Source: Neolewinella lacunae (GTDB lineage Bacteria; Bacteroidota; Bacteroidia; Chitinophagales; Saprospiraceae). Taken from it: a DNA stretch of 64,000 nucleotides. Below are positions 1-7,008 of the stretch, in pieces. Location: assembly GCF_014349155.1 (NCBI RefSeq), contig NZ_JACSIT010000139.1:80737-144736 (forward strand), read 5' to 3'. The notes below the pieces were generated by a model. It was not told the DNA's origin. It saw nothing but the letters and a program-made list of their open reading frames with translations, and ran no database searches. The position numbers and the translations under genes were made by a program. Numbering within the stretch: position 1 is the stretch's first letter; every line of letters begins with the position of its first letter.

Positions 1-471
1 CTGGAGCGTCTCGCGCGTGTAGCCCAGGCTTTTGATGTAGTCCTGGTCTTGAAACAGACGGACGAAAGCCAGGCTATCCCCTTCGAGAAAGCGGGCGACC
101 TTAGCGGCTACGTTTTCGGGCTCCCGTTCGGTGGTCAGGACGACTTTAACGGCCTCCCGGCTGCCGCTGCGGAGTTTGCGGAGTAAGTCGATGTACCCCA
201 TGCCGGGCTCCAGGCGGTACCGACCGGCCCGCATAACGGGTTTGCGGTAGGCCATCCGCTCGGCCAGCGGGTCAAACAGGGCACGGTCTGGCCGCACCCC
301 AATGGCCGCCAGCGAATCCAGCACCTGCTCGTAAGTCGCTCCCGTCGGGATGGTCACCACGGGATTTTGCAAATCATTGGGCACCACCGGCGCCAGCATC
401 AAGCGGTAGTAGACGTAGCCGGCAATGACGGTGCCGAGGATCACCAGGGCCAGAAGGATTTTTTTCAACAT
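1..471 (-). CDS. mltG: Endolytic murein transglycosylase MltG, N-terminal part
   Basis: The reading frame starts at an ATG whose complement lies at 469-471 and runs without a stop to the window edge, giving the first 157 residues; the C-terminal half is outside. Residues 2-22 form one hydrophobic membrane anchor preceded by KK, and residues 38-110 carry the LysM-like region typical of the YceG/MltG family (IPTGATYEQVLDSL, then AGRYRLEPGMGYIDLLRKL). In the family the catalytic Glu lies further on, so it cannot be checked here. The enzyme cleaves nascent glycan strands at the inner membrane and helps set strand length. Transcription is leftward, away from the divergently read sequence after 480. 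The family call is firm; function is by homology. Confidence 0.9.
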   Translation of the reverse strand, partial: MLKKILLALVILGTVIAGYVYYRLMLAPVVPNDLQNPVVTIPTGATYEQVLDSLAAIGVRPDRALFDPLAERMAYRKPVMRAGRYRLEPGMGYIDLLRKLRSGSREAVKVVLTTEREPENVAAKVARFLEGDSLAFVRLFQDQDYIKSLGYTRETLQ

Positions 472-518
472 CGTTTTAGTCTTTGGGGGCTTTCGCCTAA
501 CGTGAACGCACCGGCCAG

Positions 519-526
519 CAAAATTA
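519..526 (-). promoter_or_regulatory. Candidate -7 box of mltG
   Basis: On the minus strand these bases read TAATTTTG, a full match to the Bacteroidota primary sigma -7 consensus TAnnTTTG. It lies 47 bases upstream of the mltG ATG. I see no clear TTG -33 element at the expected 19-21 base spacing, so this is a moderate call. Confidence 0.45.
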
Positions 527-587
527 TGGAGTGGCGGAAGAAATAATCCCGGGAGGGCGGGGGCAGGCTTGCCGCCCGGTCCGCACC

Positions 588-1409
588 TCAGTACTGTTCC
601 TGGGGCCCGGGGAAGTCTTTGGCCTTCACGTCGTTGACGTAGCGCTCGGTGGCGTCCTGGATCACGTCGAAGAGCTCGGCGTAGCGGCGCAGGAAGCGGG
701 GGTGGAAGTCTTTGGTGAGCCCCAGCAGGTCGTGCGTCACCAGCACCTGCCCGTCGCAGTCCACTCCGCCACCGATGCCGATGGTGGGGATGGCCAGGGC
801 CTGGCTGACTTTGCCAGCCAGGTGGGCGGGGATTTTTTCGAGGACCAGGCTGAAGCACCCCAGTTCCTGCAGCAGGATGGCGTCTTGCAACAGGCGCTCC
901 GCCTCGGCCTCTTCTTTGGCGCGGACGGTATAGGTGCCGAATTTGTAGATCGACTGCGGCGTCAGGCCCAGGTGCCCCATCACGGGAATGCCCGCAGAGA
1001 GGATGCGCTTGATGCTGTCGGCCACCTCGGCACCTCCTTCCAGTTTTACCCCGTGGCCACCGCTTTCCTTCATGATGCGGATGGCGGAGCTGAGGGCAAT
1101 CTTGCTGTCGCCCTGGTAACTGCCGAAGGGCAAATCTACGATCACCAGGGCCCGGTTGACCGCCCGGACCACGCTGCTGGCGTGGTAGATCATCTGGTCC
1201 AGGGTAATCGGCAGGGTCGTTTCGTGGCCGGCCATGACGTTGCTGGCCGAGTCGCCCACCAGCAGTACGTCGGCCCCGCCGGCGTCGAGTATCTTGGCCA
1301 TGGAATAGTCGTAGGCCGTCAGCATGGCGATTTTCTCGCCGGCTTCTTTCATGGCACGCAGGGTACTTACCGTGACCCGTTTCGCATCGATTTTCTTGTT
1401 TACGCTCAT
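588..1409 (-). CDS. panB: 3-methyl-2-oxobutanoate hydroxymethyltransferase PanB
   Basis: This enzyme transfers a hydroxymethyl group from 5,10-methylene-THF to 2-oxoisovalerate to make ketopantoate, the first committed step of pantothenate and CoA synthesis, in the cytoplasm. The 274-residue length is usual. Family signatures are visible: LTAYDYSMA near 30-38, the metal-site segment VGDSASNVM at 51-59, DLPFGSY at 92-98, the KLEGG segment near 120, and GHLGLTPQS in the middle. I chose the ATG at 1407-1409 (protein begins MSVNKK) over an in-frame ATG eight codons upstream because a TATCTTCG -7 box lies between the two. No other pantothenate gene is adjacent. Confidence 0.97.
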   Translation of the reverse strand: MSVNKKIDAKRVTVSTLRAMKEAGEKIAMLTAYDYSMAKILDAGGADVLLVGDSASNVMAGHETTLPITLDQMIYHASSVVRAVNRALVIVDLPFGSYQGDSKIALSSAIRIMKESGGHGVKLEGGAEVADSIKRILSAGIPVMGHLGLTPQSIYKFGTYTVRAKEEAEAERLLQDAILLQELGCFSLVLEKIPAHLAGKVSQALAIPTIGIGGGVDCDGQVLVTHDLLGLTKDFHPRFLRRYAELFDVIQDATERYVNDVKAKDFPGPQEQY

Positions 1410-1414
1410 GGCCG

Positions 1415-1422
1415 CGAAGATA
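1415..1422 (-). promoter_or_regulatory. Candidate -7 box of panB (near-leaderless)
   Basis: On the minus strand the bases read TATCTTCG, one mismatch from TAnnTTTG. Only five bases separate it from the chosen ATG, so the transcript would begin at or next to the start codon. This supports the shorter panB start and fits a pattern seen at pheS and the Nudix gene. Confidence 0.5.
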
Positions 1423-1441
1423 GGCCTAATCAAGGGTTATT

Positions 1442-1459
1442 GGGCGCGGTCGCAGGTGC
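1442..1459 (+). repeat. Dispersed 18-bp repeat, variant GGTCGC
   Basis: GGGCGCGGTCGCAGGTGC differs by one base from the commonest form of the repeat. It lies between divergent panB and the sigma factor gene and is followed by a purine-rich stretch, as several other intergenic copies are. Confidence 0.75.
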
Positions 1460-1538
1460 AGGGGGAAGGGACGGGGAGCGAGGGGCAACGGCCAGCAAAA
1501 AAAATCGTCCTTGCTGTAACATTTACCGGCCGGCCAAC

Positions 1539-2060
1539 GTGACCAGTGCAAAGCTCCCACTTTTGGACCACTTCACCCACCTCATCCATTCGGTTCGCGA
1601 CCGACTTTACCGGCTAGCCCTCCGGGTGGTCAATGACGCCGACGAAGCCCAGGACGTGGTGCAAGACGTCTTAGTCAAAAGCTGGAACAAACGCGAGGAG
1701 ATTGCCCGGCTCGATAATCCCCCGGCCTGGCTGATGCGGATGACCCAGCACCAGGCGATTGATCGGCTCCGCGCGGGCCAGGTGCGCAGCGCCCGGGAAC
1801 GGGAAGCGGCTGGCCCCGACCTCGATCCCCGCACGCCCTACCGCCTGGCCGCCTCCAGCGATAGCCTGAGCCACATCCACCGGATCATCCAGCAGTTGCC
1901 GACCGACCAACGCACCGTCCTTCACCTCCGCGAAGTGGAGGGCATGGAATACCGGGAAATTGCCGAAGTGACCCGCCTGAGCCCCGAGCAGGTCAAAGTT
2001 TATCTCCACCGCGGCCGCACCAGGCTCCGTACCCTTTTACGCCAAGAAAACATCGCTTAA
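1539..2060 (+). CDS. ECF-type RNA polymerase sigma factor
   Basis: The 173-residue protein has a sigma-70 region 2 (residues about 10-75, including RLALRVVNDADEAQDVVQDVLVKSW) and a region 4 helix-turn-helix (about 110-170, with LPTDQRTVLHLREVEGMEYREIAEVT), without regions 1 or 3, which is the ECF layout. I chose the GTG at 1539; the frame is open far upstream, but that stretch is antisense to panB and gives no sigma-like sequence. The next gene begins two bases after the stop and encodes a one-TM protein, the usual place for an anti-sigma factor. It likely directs transcription of the following exported proteins. The stimulus is unknown. Confidence 0.85.
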   Translation: MTSAKLPLLDHFTHLIHSVRDRLYRLALRVVNDADEAQDVVQDVLVKSWNKREEIARLDNPPAWLMRMTQHQAIDRLRAGQVRSAREREAAGPDLDPRTPYRLAASSDSLSHIHRIIQQLPTDQRTVLHLREVEGMEYREIAEVTRLSPEQVKVYLHRGRTRLRTLLRQENIA

Positions 2061-2062
2061 TT

Positions 2063-2524
2063 ATGACCTCTGCCCAAGCCTCCGCCCTCCTGGACCGCTA
2101 CTTTGCCGGGGAAAGCACCCTGGCCGAAGAAGCGCAACTCCGCCACTACTTCTGCGCCGGGGACGTTGACCCCGACCTGGCCCACTACGCCCCCCTGTTT
2201 GCCTACTGGACGGCGGCCAGTGACGTTACCGCGCCACGGAAGTCCCGGCCCGCCCGCCGCCTGCCCCTGCGCTGGCTCGCCGCCGTTGCCGTCGCCCTGG
2301 CCCTGGTCTTAGTGGCCAACGGCTGGCAACGCCCCACCCAGCCCCTCAGTGCTTTCCCCATCGCCGAAGCCAAGCCGGTAGACTGGAGCAAGTACGAGAT
2401 AACCGACCAAAAAGAAGCCTACCGCGTACTCCGCGCCGCCCTCAAAACGGCCAGCACCGAACTCAACCGTGGCCCCCGCATCACCGTCCGGGAACTTCGC
2501 CAGGCAACTGAAGCCCTGCGTTGA
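2063..2524 (+). CDS. Single-pass membrane protein, probable anti-sigma partner
   Basis: This 153-residue protein starts two bases after the sigma factor stop, so the two are almost certainly cotranslated. Residues 1-70 form a soluble N-terminal part beginning with a helix-rich segment (LLDRYFAGESTLAEEAQLRHYF), the pattern seen in Bacteroidota anti-sigma and FecR-like N-termini. A basic patch (RKSRPARRLPLR) precedes one TM helix at about 73-88, and a short C-terminal part follows. I do not see a zinc-binding HxxxCxxC motif, so it is not a ZAS-type factor. Function is inferred from position and topology only. Confidence 0.6.
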   Translation: MTSAQASALLDRYFAGESTLAEEAQLRHYFCAGDVDPDLAHYAPLFAYWTAASDVTAPRKSRPARRLPLRWLAAVAVALALVLVANGWQRPTQPLSAFPIAEAKPVDWSKYEITDQKEAYRVLRAALKTASTELNRGPRITVRELRQATEALR

Positions 2525-2567
2525 GCTTTCCCAACCTTTTCTCCCACTCCTTTAATTATCAACAACC

Positions 2568-3074
2568 GTGAAATACCTCCTCCTCCCCCTGCTCTTCGTC
2601 TTTTACCTCGCACCTGCGACCGCGCAAAAATTGCCCCAAGACGCCATCTCGACCTACTTCAGCGAATACGTCGATGACCAAAATTTTTCCGCCGTCTACG
2701 TCAGCGGTAAAATCTTCCAACTCTTCCGCGATGCCGATCTTGATCTCGATGATCTCGACGAAGCGGAAGTCAAGGCCATCCTCGAAGTGGTCCAGGACAT
2801 CCAGGGCATCCGCGTACTGCATACCGATGTGAACGCCACCGCCCTGTGGAAAGAGGCTAAAAACCGGATCCCGACGGACCGCTACGAGCTCCTTTTTAAG
2901 GTCCGGACGAAAGACGGCGACAACGTCGAGGCCTTCATTCAAGACGAAAAAGCCGTCATCAGCGAACTGTTTTTGCTGGTGGGCGCGGCCGATAATTTTG
3001 CCATGCTCAGCTTCATCGGCCGGGTGGACCTGACGAAACTGTCCCAACTCCAAAAAGCCTTGGATAACGAGTAG
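2568..3074 (+). CDS. DUF4252 exported protein
   Basis: The 168-residue product begins at a GTG (2568) with a clear signal peptide (hydrophobic residues 4-14, cleavage probably after ATAQ at about 20). The mature part matches the DUF4252 pattern: a Phe-Ser-Ala-Val-Tyr-Val-Ser strand near residue 40, an acidic helix, and a C-terminal segment (MLSFIGRVDLTKLSQLQKAL). The family has no settled biochemical role but typically sits downstream of ECF sigma genes in Bacteroidota. The end of its signal peptide is encoded by a copy of the dispersed 18-bp repeat. It probably belongs to the sigma factor's unit. Confidence 0.8.
   Translation: MKYLLLPLLFVFYLAPATAQKLPQDAISTYFSEYVDDQNFSAVYVSGKIFQLFRDADLDLDDLDEAEVKAILEVVQDIQGIRVLHTDVNATALWKEAKNRIPTDRYELLFKVRTKDGDNVEAFIQDEKAVISELFLLVGAADNFAMLSFIGRVDLTKLSQLQKALDNE
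2610..2625 (-). repeat. Dispersed repeat, 16-base core inside a signal peptide
   Basis: The plus strand reads GCACCTGCGACCGCGC, the complement of the repeat core with the GGTCGC variant. It encodes the small residues Ala-Pro-Ala-Thr-Ala just before the predicted signal-peptidase site of the DUF4252 protein. Confidence 0.65.
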
Positions 3075-3080
3075 TATGCA

Positions 3081-3111
3081 GCGGAGCGCCAGGCTAGGGC
3101 CGGCGCTCCGC
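3081..3111 (+). terminator. Intergenic hairpin between the two DUF4252 genes
   Basis: GCGGAGCGCC at 3081-3090 is the exact complement of GGCGCTCCGC at 3102-3111, with an 11-base loop. The following bases contain only a short T run, so this may attenuate rather than end transcription. Confidence 0.5.
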
Positions 3112-3155
3112 AACTGCTTTGCCCCCCATTTCTGCTAATCACAAACTCCTTTGTT

Positions 3156-3689
3156 ATGTTCAGAACCTTACTTATTTTGCTTTGCCTCGGCGCCTTGCCT
3201 TCCATTCTTCCGGCCCAGAACCCTGTGGTGCGTGACTTCATCCGGCAGCACCGCAAAGGCGGCGAGAACATTGCCGTACGCGTCCCTGGCTGGCTCATCA
3301 GCCTGGCCAGCGACATCGGCGACCTGGCCACCGACGAGCCCGAGGAGGAACTCATCTTCGCGCTCGCCCAGGAATTCGGCACCACCCGCCTGCTGACGTT
3401 TAATACCCGGGATTTTGCTACGGACCGCGACGTGACCAAGCTTTTACACGATCTTGAAAGCGACTACGCCTACGAGCGCTGGGCCAGCTTCCGGGGTCCG
3501 GAGGGCGAACGCGTCCAGCTTACGGTCAGGATGGACGACGAGGTGATCAGTGAAATTGTCGCCATCGTCTCCGATCCTTCGGAGGAACGCACCTTTTTTG
3601 CCCACTCCCGCACCGACCTGACTGCCGAGGAACTGGGCCATATCCTCAATCGGCTGATGGCCGAAGAAGACACTACGGGAATAGATTAA
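3156..3689 (+). CDS. DUF4252 exported protein, second copy
   Basis: The 177-residue protein has a signal peptide (hydrophobic 4-18, ending LPAQ near 21) and a DUF4252-type body. It is clearly diverged from the gene at 2568 yet keeps the same order of elements, including an internal strand (ERVQLTVRMDDEVISEIVAIVSD) and a C-terminal helix. The 82-base gap with a strong hairpin separates it from the first copy, so it may be expressed at a different level. In known Bacteroidota loci such pairs follow ECF sigma genes; the shared job is not known. Confidence 0.75.
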   Translation: MFRTLLILLCLGALPSILPAQNPVVRDFIRQHRKGGENIAVRVPGWLISLASDIGDLATDEPEEELIFALAQEFGTTRLLTFNTRDFATDRDVTKLLHDLESDYAYERWASFRGPEGERVQLTVRMDDEVISEIVAIVSDPSEERTFFAHSRTDLTAEELGHILNRLMAEEDTTGID

Positions 3690-3796
3690 GGATTCCCCAA
3701 CCGCGTTTGAACTTTCTGCCCCGGTCCTGACTTTTGTTGGGGTTGGGCCGCGTGCTTGTGCCGTGCCCGCAACTTCCTCTTTTTCCTCCTCCCGCT

Positions 3797-4480
3797 ATGG
3801 CCCAGATTAAGCCCGCTACCCTCACTTTTCTGCGCGAACTCGCTGCGAACAACAACCGTGAATGGTTTCAGGATCATAAAAAAGCCTACGACGCGGCCCG
3901 GGCCAACGTGGCGGAATTTGCCCAGGCGCTGCTGGACCGCCTGGCCCAGAGCGACGTGCTGGAGACGGCGGACGGAAAAAAATCGATGTTCCGCATTTAC
4001 CGGGACGTGCGTTTCAGCAAAAACAAGGACCCGTATAAGACTACGCTTTCGGGTTACTTCGTCCGGGATGGCAAGTTGCGCCGGGGTGGGTACTACTACC
4101 AATTCTCGCCGGCGGAGTCCATCGTGGGAGGTGGTTTTTACGATATGGAGAGCCACGACCTGAAGCGGGTCCGGGAGGAATTGGCCGTGGATGGCGGCCC
4201 GCTGCGGGCAATCATGGCGAATAAGGACTTCGTGCGGATTTTCGGCGAGATGCGGGGCGAAAAGCTGAAGACGGCACCGCAGGGCTACGACAAAGCCCAC
4301 CCCAACATTGATTTGCTGCGCTTCAAGCAGTTTTACGCCATGCGCGAGTTCACGGAAAAGGAAGTGCTTTCGGCGGGCCTGCTCGATTTGAGCCACGAGG
4401 CGCTGCTGGCATTGCGGCCGTTTTTTGACTACTTCACGGAAGTTCTCACCACCGACGCCAATGGCGAACTCATCGTTTGA
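3797..4480 (+). CDS. DUF2461 family protein
   Basis: The 227-residue product shows hallmarks of the DUF2461 (TIGR02453) family: an N-terminal LxxNNNREWFQDHKKAY segment at about 14-30, KSMFRIYRDVRFSKNKDPYKT at about 56-76, and GGYYYQFSP in the centre. Members occur in bacteria and fungi and their biochemical role is unsettled. I chose the ATG at 3797 rather than an in-frame codon 63 bases upstream because the family motif begins about 14 residues after it. The stop overlaps the start of the SET gene by one base, so the two are probably cotranslated. Confidence 0.88.
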   Translation: MAQIKPATLTFLRELAANNNREWFQDHKKAYDAARANVAEFAQALLDRLAQSDVLETADGKKSMFRIYRDVRFSKNKDPYKTTLSGYFVRDGKLRRGGYYYQFSPAESIVGGGFYDMESHDLKRVREELAVDGGPLRAIMANKDFVRIFGEMRGEKLKTAPQGYDKAHPNIDLLRFKQFYAMREFTEKEVLSAGLLDLSHEALLALRPFFDYFTEVLTTDANGELIV

Positions 4481-4860
4481 TGCTGTCGTTGCCCCACCTT
4501 TTTGTTGCGCCCAGCGCTCTCGGGGGGCGGGGGGTCTTTACTGCACGGGCCATTGAGGCGGGAACCATTATTGAACTGGCACCCGTCATTCTGCTGTCGG
4601 CGGAAGACCGCGCGCTGGTTCACCGCACCCACTTGCACGATTATTATTTCCAGTGGGACGGCGAGCAGGCCGCTATTGCCCTGGGCTTAGGCTCACTTTA
4701 CAACCACTCGGGGGAGCCCAATGCGGAGTTTGAGCTGGATTACGACTTCGAGCAAATCCGCTTCGTCGCCCTGCGCACCATTGCCGCAGGCGAAGAAATC
4801 ACCATTGATTACCGTTCGGGAGCGCCAGGGATGGAACTTTGGTTTGCAACCGAAGCCTGA
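4480..4860 (+). CDS. Small SET-domain protein
   Basis: The 126-residue protein is essentially a lone SET domain. Visible motifs are the N-terminal GRGVFTARAIEAGTIIE (about 16-32), the cofactor-site LGSLYNHSGEPNAEF (about 70-84, with the NHS signature) and GEEITIDY near 107-114, whose Tyr is usually catalytic. SET proteins transfer methyl groups from S-adenosylmethionine to lysine; the target here cannot be read from sequence. Translation overlaps the upstream gene (TGATG at 4478-4482). No pre- or post-SET cysteine cluster is present. Confidence 0.82.
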   Translation: MLSLPHLFVAPSALGGRGVFTARAIEAGTIIELAPVILLSAEDRALVHRTHLHDYYFQWDGEQAAIALGLGSLYNHSGEPNAEFELDYDFEQIRFVALRTIAAGEEITIDYRSGAPGMELWFATEA

Positions 4861-5081
4861 AGGCACCCACTTCCCCTCAACGACTTGCTTTGCCGCCTTA
4901 TCTGAATCGCAACCAAAGGGGCGAAGAGGATAGTGATTTTGAACATAAATCAACGATACGTCCATTTCGTTAAATGGAATACATAAATTAAATCTTTTTA
5001 GTGAAATCTGTTGCACAATCGGGGCAGATCATTGCATCTTTGCCAATGCAAGAACGGAACAACGGTGCTGTTCGTAAACAA
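4861..5081. other. AT-rich leader region before the tRNA-like pair
   Basis: No gene is visible. The stretch from about 4930 is markedly AT-rich and likely holds the promoter for the tRNA-like genes; CATCTTTG near 5034, a near match to the -7 box, is the best candidate about 40 bases upstream of the first one. Confidence 0.35.
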
Positions 5082-5236
5082 TGTAGAGTGATGAAATTGG
5101 CAGCCATGCCCGCTTGTCTCGCGGGTGGGGAACCAGGAATAAATCACGGCACGGTGCTGCGGGGCAGTTCGCCTCTCCGGAGCAAGGTACCACGACTAAC
5201 CACCCCTTGCAGGTTCGACTCCTGCCTCTACAGCCA
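5082..5236 (+). tRNA. Unusual class-II tRNA-like gene, anticodon GUC, copy 1
   Basis: The sequence folds as a tRNA: acceptor TGTAGAG (5082-5088) pairs perfectly with CTCTACA (5226-5232), followed by G73 and an encoded CCA (5234-5236). The D arm is ATG/CAT around a GG-containing loop, and the anticodon stem CCCGC/GCGGG closes loop TTGTCTC with GTC at 5116-5118. The T arm GCAGG-TTCGACT-CCTGC is canonical. The D arm resembles leucine/serine tRNAs. The variable region is about 82 nt (5127-5208), far longer than any normal class-II arm, and appears itself structured. U at position 37 is also unusual. A normal Asp tRNA, the usual GUC carrier, has a short variable loop. Function is unknown. Confidence 0.7.
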
Positions 5237-5266
5237 ACCCGGTGCTTCGCTGGAAGCACCACATAA

Positions 5267-5382
5267 TGTAGGATGACGAAATTGGCAGCCGTGCCCGCTT
5301 GTCTCGCGGGTGAGGGTACCGGGGATAAATCAGTCTCGTACTGACTAACCCCCTCTTGAAGGTTCGACTCCTTCTCCTACAG
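5267..5382 (+). tRNA. Unusual class-II tRNA-like gene, anticodon GUC, copy 2
   Basis: This second copy begins 30 bases after the first. Its acceptor TGTAGGA pairs with TCCTACA, the D stem is ACG/CGT and the T stem GAAGG/CCTTC; every one of these stems differs from copy 1 but with matching changes on both sides, which is strong evidence for a selected fold. The anticodon arm is identical to copy 1 (GTC at 5301-5303). The variable region is about 46 nt: GAGGG/CCCTC encloses UCAGU/ACUGA. The words ATAAATC and GACTAAC are conserved between the two copies. After G73 the genome reads CCC, so CCA would have to be added after processing. Confidence 0.7.
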
Positions 5383-5387
5383 CCCGG

Positions 5388-5416
5388 GGCCCGTACGTAC
5401 GTGCGGGCCTTTTTTA
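5388..5416 (+). terminator. Intrinsic terminator after the tRNA-like pair
   Basis: GGCCCG (5388-5393) pairs with CGGGCC (5404-5409) and is followed directly by seven Ts. It ends the transcript that carries the two tRNA-like genes, showing they form their own unit. Confidence 0.8.
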
Positions 5417-5634
5417 TTTCCGACGCCGGAATTGCCCTGTGGGGTGATTCCGGCGTTTTGGTTGGTGGTGAGCCGCAAGGATTTTTTTTCGGGGTGAAAA
5501 GGGGCACTTGGCCCGCCGGAGAAATTAAACGACCTTTGCCAGCCCAAGCGTAAAACATCTCCGGGCGGGTCAGCAACCTGGCGGGGGAAAACTTGTTAGG
5601 TTTGGATAATTCAAAGCTTAAATTCTTGCCCTCC

Positions 5635-6903
5635 ATGAGTATTGTCGAAATGAAAGTTCCCGTCATCGGGGAATCTGTCACTGAAGTCACCCTGTCTGCT
5701 TGGTTAAAAGGTGATGGGGAGTTTGTGGAGGTGGATGAGATGATCTGTGAATTTGAGTCCGACAAGGCCACGCTGGAATTCCCCGCCGAGGCTGCGGGGC
5801 GTTTGATCTACGTAGCCAGCGAAGGCGATGACCTAAAGATTGGTGCCCTGGTGGCCAAGATTGACACCAGTGCAACGGCCAACGGGGGCAGCTCCGCCCC
5901 TAAAGAGGAAACGACTAAGCCGGCCCCGGAACCTACCACGGAGGCGCCCAAGGCCAACGTTGCACCGGCCGAGCCCGCGCCCCAGCAGAACTACGCTGCC
6001 GGTACACCCAGCCCTGCCGCCGGGAAGATTCTCCGCGAGGCTGGCGTTGACGCCGCAAACGTAAACGGTACGGGCCGCGACGGACGCATCACGAAAGACG
6101 ACGCGCAGAAGGCCGCCGCTTCCCCCGCTCCTGCGTCCCCCAGCCCTGCACCTGCGGCAGCGCCCGCCAAAGCCCCGGCCGCACCCGCCAACTTCAGCCG
6201 CGGTGAGCGGACGGAAAAGATGAGCCGCATGCGCCGCACCATCGCCACCCGCCTGGTACGCGCGAAAAACGAGACGGCCATGCTGACCACCTTTAATGAG
6301 GTGGACCTGACCGAGGTGATGAGCCTGCGCAACAAGGTACAAGACAAATTCGTAGAGAAATACGGCGTTAAGCTCGGTTTCATGTCCATCTTCGCCAAGG
6401 CCTGTGCACAGGCGCTGCTGGAGATGCCCGACGTGAATGCCTCCCTGACCGACGAAGGGAAGAGCCTGCAATACCATGATTACGTGGACATCAGCTTTGC
6501 CATTTCCACCCCAACCGGCCTGGTGGTACCGCCCATCAAAAACATCGAAAGTCTCCACTTTGCCGACATCGAAAAGGGCCTCAAGGACCTGGCCGCCCGC
6601 GCCCGGGCCAATAAGCTGAGCATTGAGGAAATGCAGGGCGGCACCTTTACGATTACCAACGGTGGGGTGTTTGGCAGTATGCTGAGTACCCCCATCCTGA
6701 ATGAGCCCCAAAGCGCCATCCTGGGCATGCACAACATCATTGAGCGGCCGGTGGCGATCAACGGACAAGTGGTGATCCGCCCCATGATGTACCTCGCCCT
6801 TAGCTACGATCACCGCGTAATCGATGGCAGCAGCTCCGTGACTTTCCTGGTACGCGTCAAGCAATTGCTCGAGGATCCCACCCTGCTGCTGATGGGACTT
6901 TAG
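5635..6903 (+). CDS. odhB: 2-oxoglutarate dehydrogenase E2, dihydrolipoyl succinyltransferase
   Basis: The 422-residue protein is the succinyltransferase core of the TCA-cycle oxoglutarate dehydrogenase complex. In order: a lipoyl domain at about 1-78 with the lipoylated Lys in ESDKATLEF; an Ala/Pro-rich linker; an E3-binding domain near 130-165 ([20 protein letters not shown]); a second Ala/Pro linker; and the catalytic domain from about 190, with the active-site block [12 protein letters not shown] near 385-396. The ATG at 5635 starts right at the lipoyl domain. The E1 gene odhA is about 35 kb away at 41233, so the complex is not encoded in one operon. A weak copy of the dispersed repeat lies in the second linker (about 6148-6165). 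Confidence 0.96.
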   Translation: MSIVEMKVPVIGESVTEVTLSAWLKGDGEFVEVDEMICEFESDKATLEFPAEAAGRLIYVASEGDDLKIGALVAKIDTSATANGGSSAPKEETTKPAPEPTTEAPKANVAPAEPAPQQNYAAGTPSPAAGKILREAGVDAANVNGTGRDGRITKDDAQKAAASPAPASPSPAPAAAPAKAPAAPANFSRGERTEKMSRMRRTIATRLVRAKNETAMLTTFNEVDLTEVMSLRNKVQDKFVEKYGVKLGFMSIFAKACAQALLEMPDVNASLTDEGKSLQYHDYVDISFAISTPTGLVVPPIKNIESLHFADIEKGLKDLAARARANKLSIEEMQGGTFTITNGGVFGSMLSTPILNEPQSAILGMHNIIERPVAINGQVVIRPMMYLALSYDHRVIDGSSSVTFLVRVKQLLEDPTLLLMGL

Positions 6904-7004
6904 TAGTTTAATAGTTCATAGTTCACTAGTTCATATAAAAACTATGACCTACTGAACTATGAACTAGTGAACTACTAGACTACTGAACTACTAGACTACT
7001 GAAC
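6901..7004. repeat. Hairpin and 16-bp tandem words between convergent genes
   Basis: TAGTTCACTAGTTCATA at 6919-6935 has its exact complement at 6958-6974, giving a 17-bp stem. From 6968 a 16-base unit built from GAACTACTAGACTACT repeats about two and a half times. It sits between the converging odhB and PorP genes, so it could act as a two-way terminator. Related words occur at 27071-27108. Confidence 0.7.
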
Positions 7005-7008
7005 TACC

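Noticed and set aside
531..1538. Long plus-strand frame continuous with the sigma factor gene
   Set aside because: It is antisense to panB, has no sigma-like sequence before 1539 and arises because high-GC genes leave other frames open.
5127..5208. Group I intron in copy 1
   Set aside because: The extra sequence is in the variable arm and not in the anticodon loop, is too short, and shares conserved words with the variable arm of copy 2.
5082..5382. Ordinary tRNA-Asp genes
   Set aside because: The anticodon is GUC, but the D arm is Leu/Ser-like and the variable region is tens of bases long; a normal tRNA-Asp has a short variable loop.
5196..5771. Minus-strand frame over the tRNA-like genes and the start of odhB
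   Set aside because: Its text contains the typical look of translated antisense tRNA, and the RNA folds explain the sequence better.
6148..6165. Further copy of the 18-bp repeat in odhB (and similar at 51640, 47930, 52618, 60440)
   Set aside because: These share only the GCAGGTGC half or have several mismatches, and Ala/Pro codons in high-GC linkers can produce them by chance.
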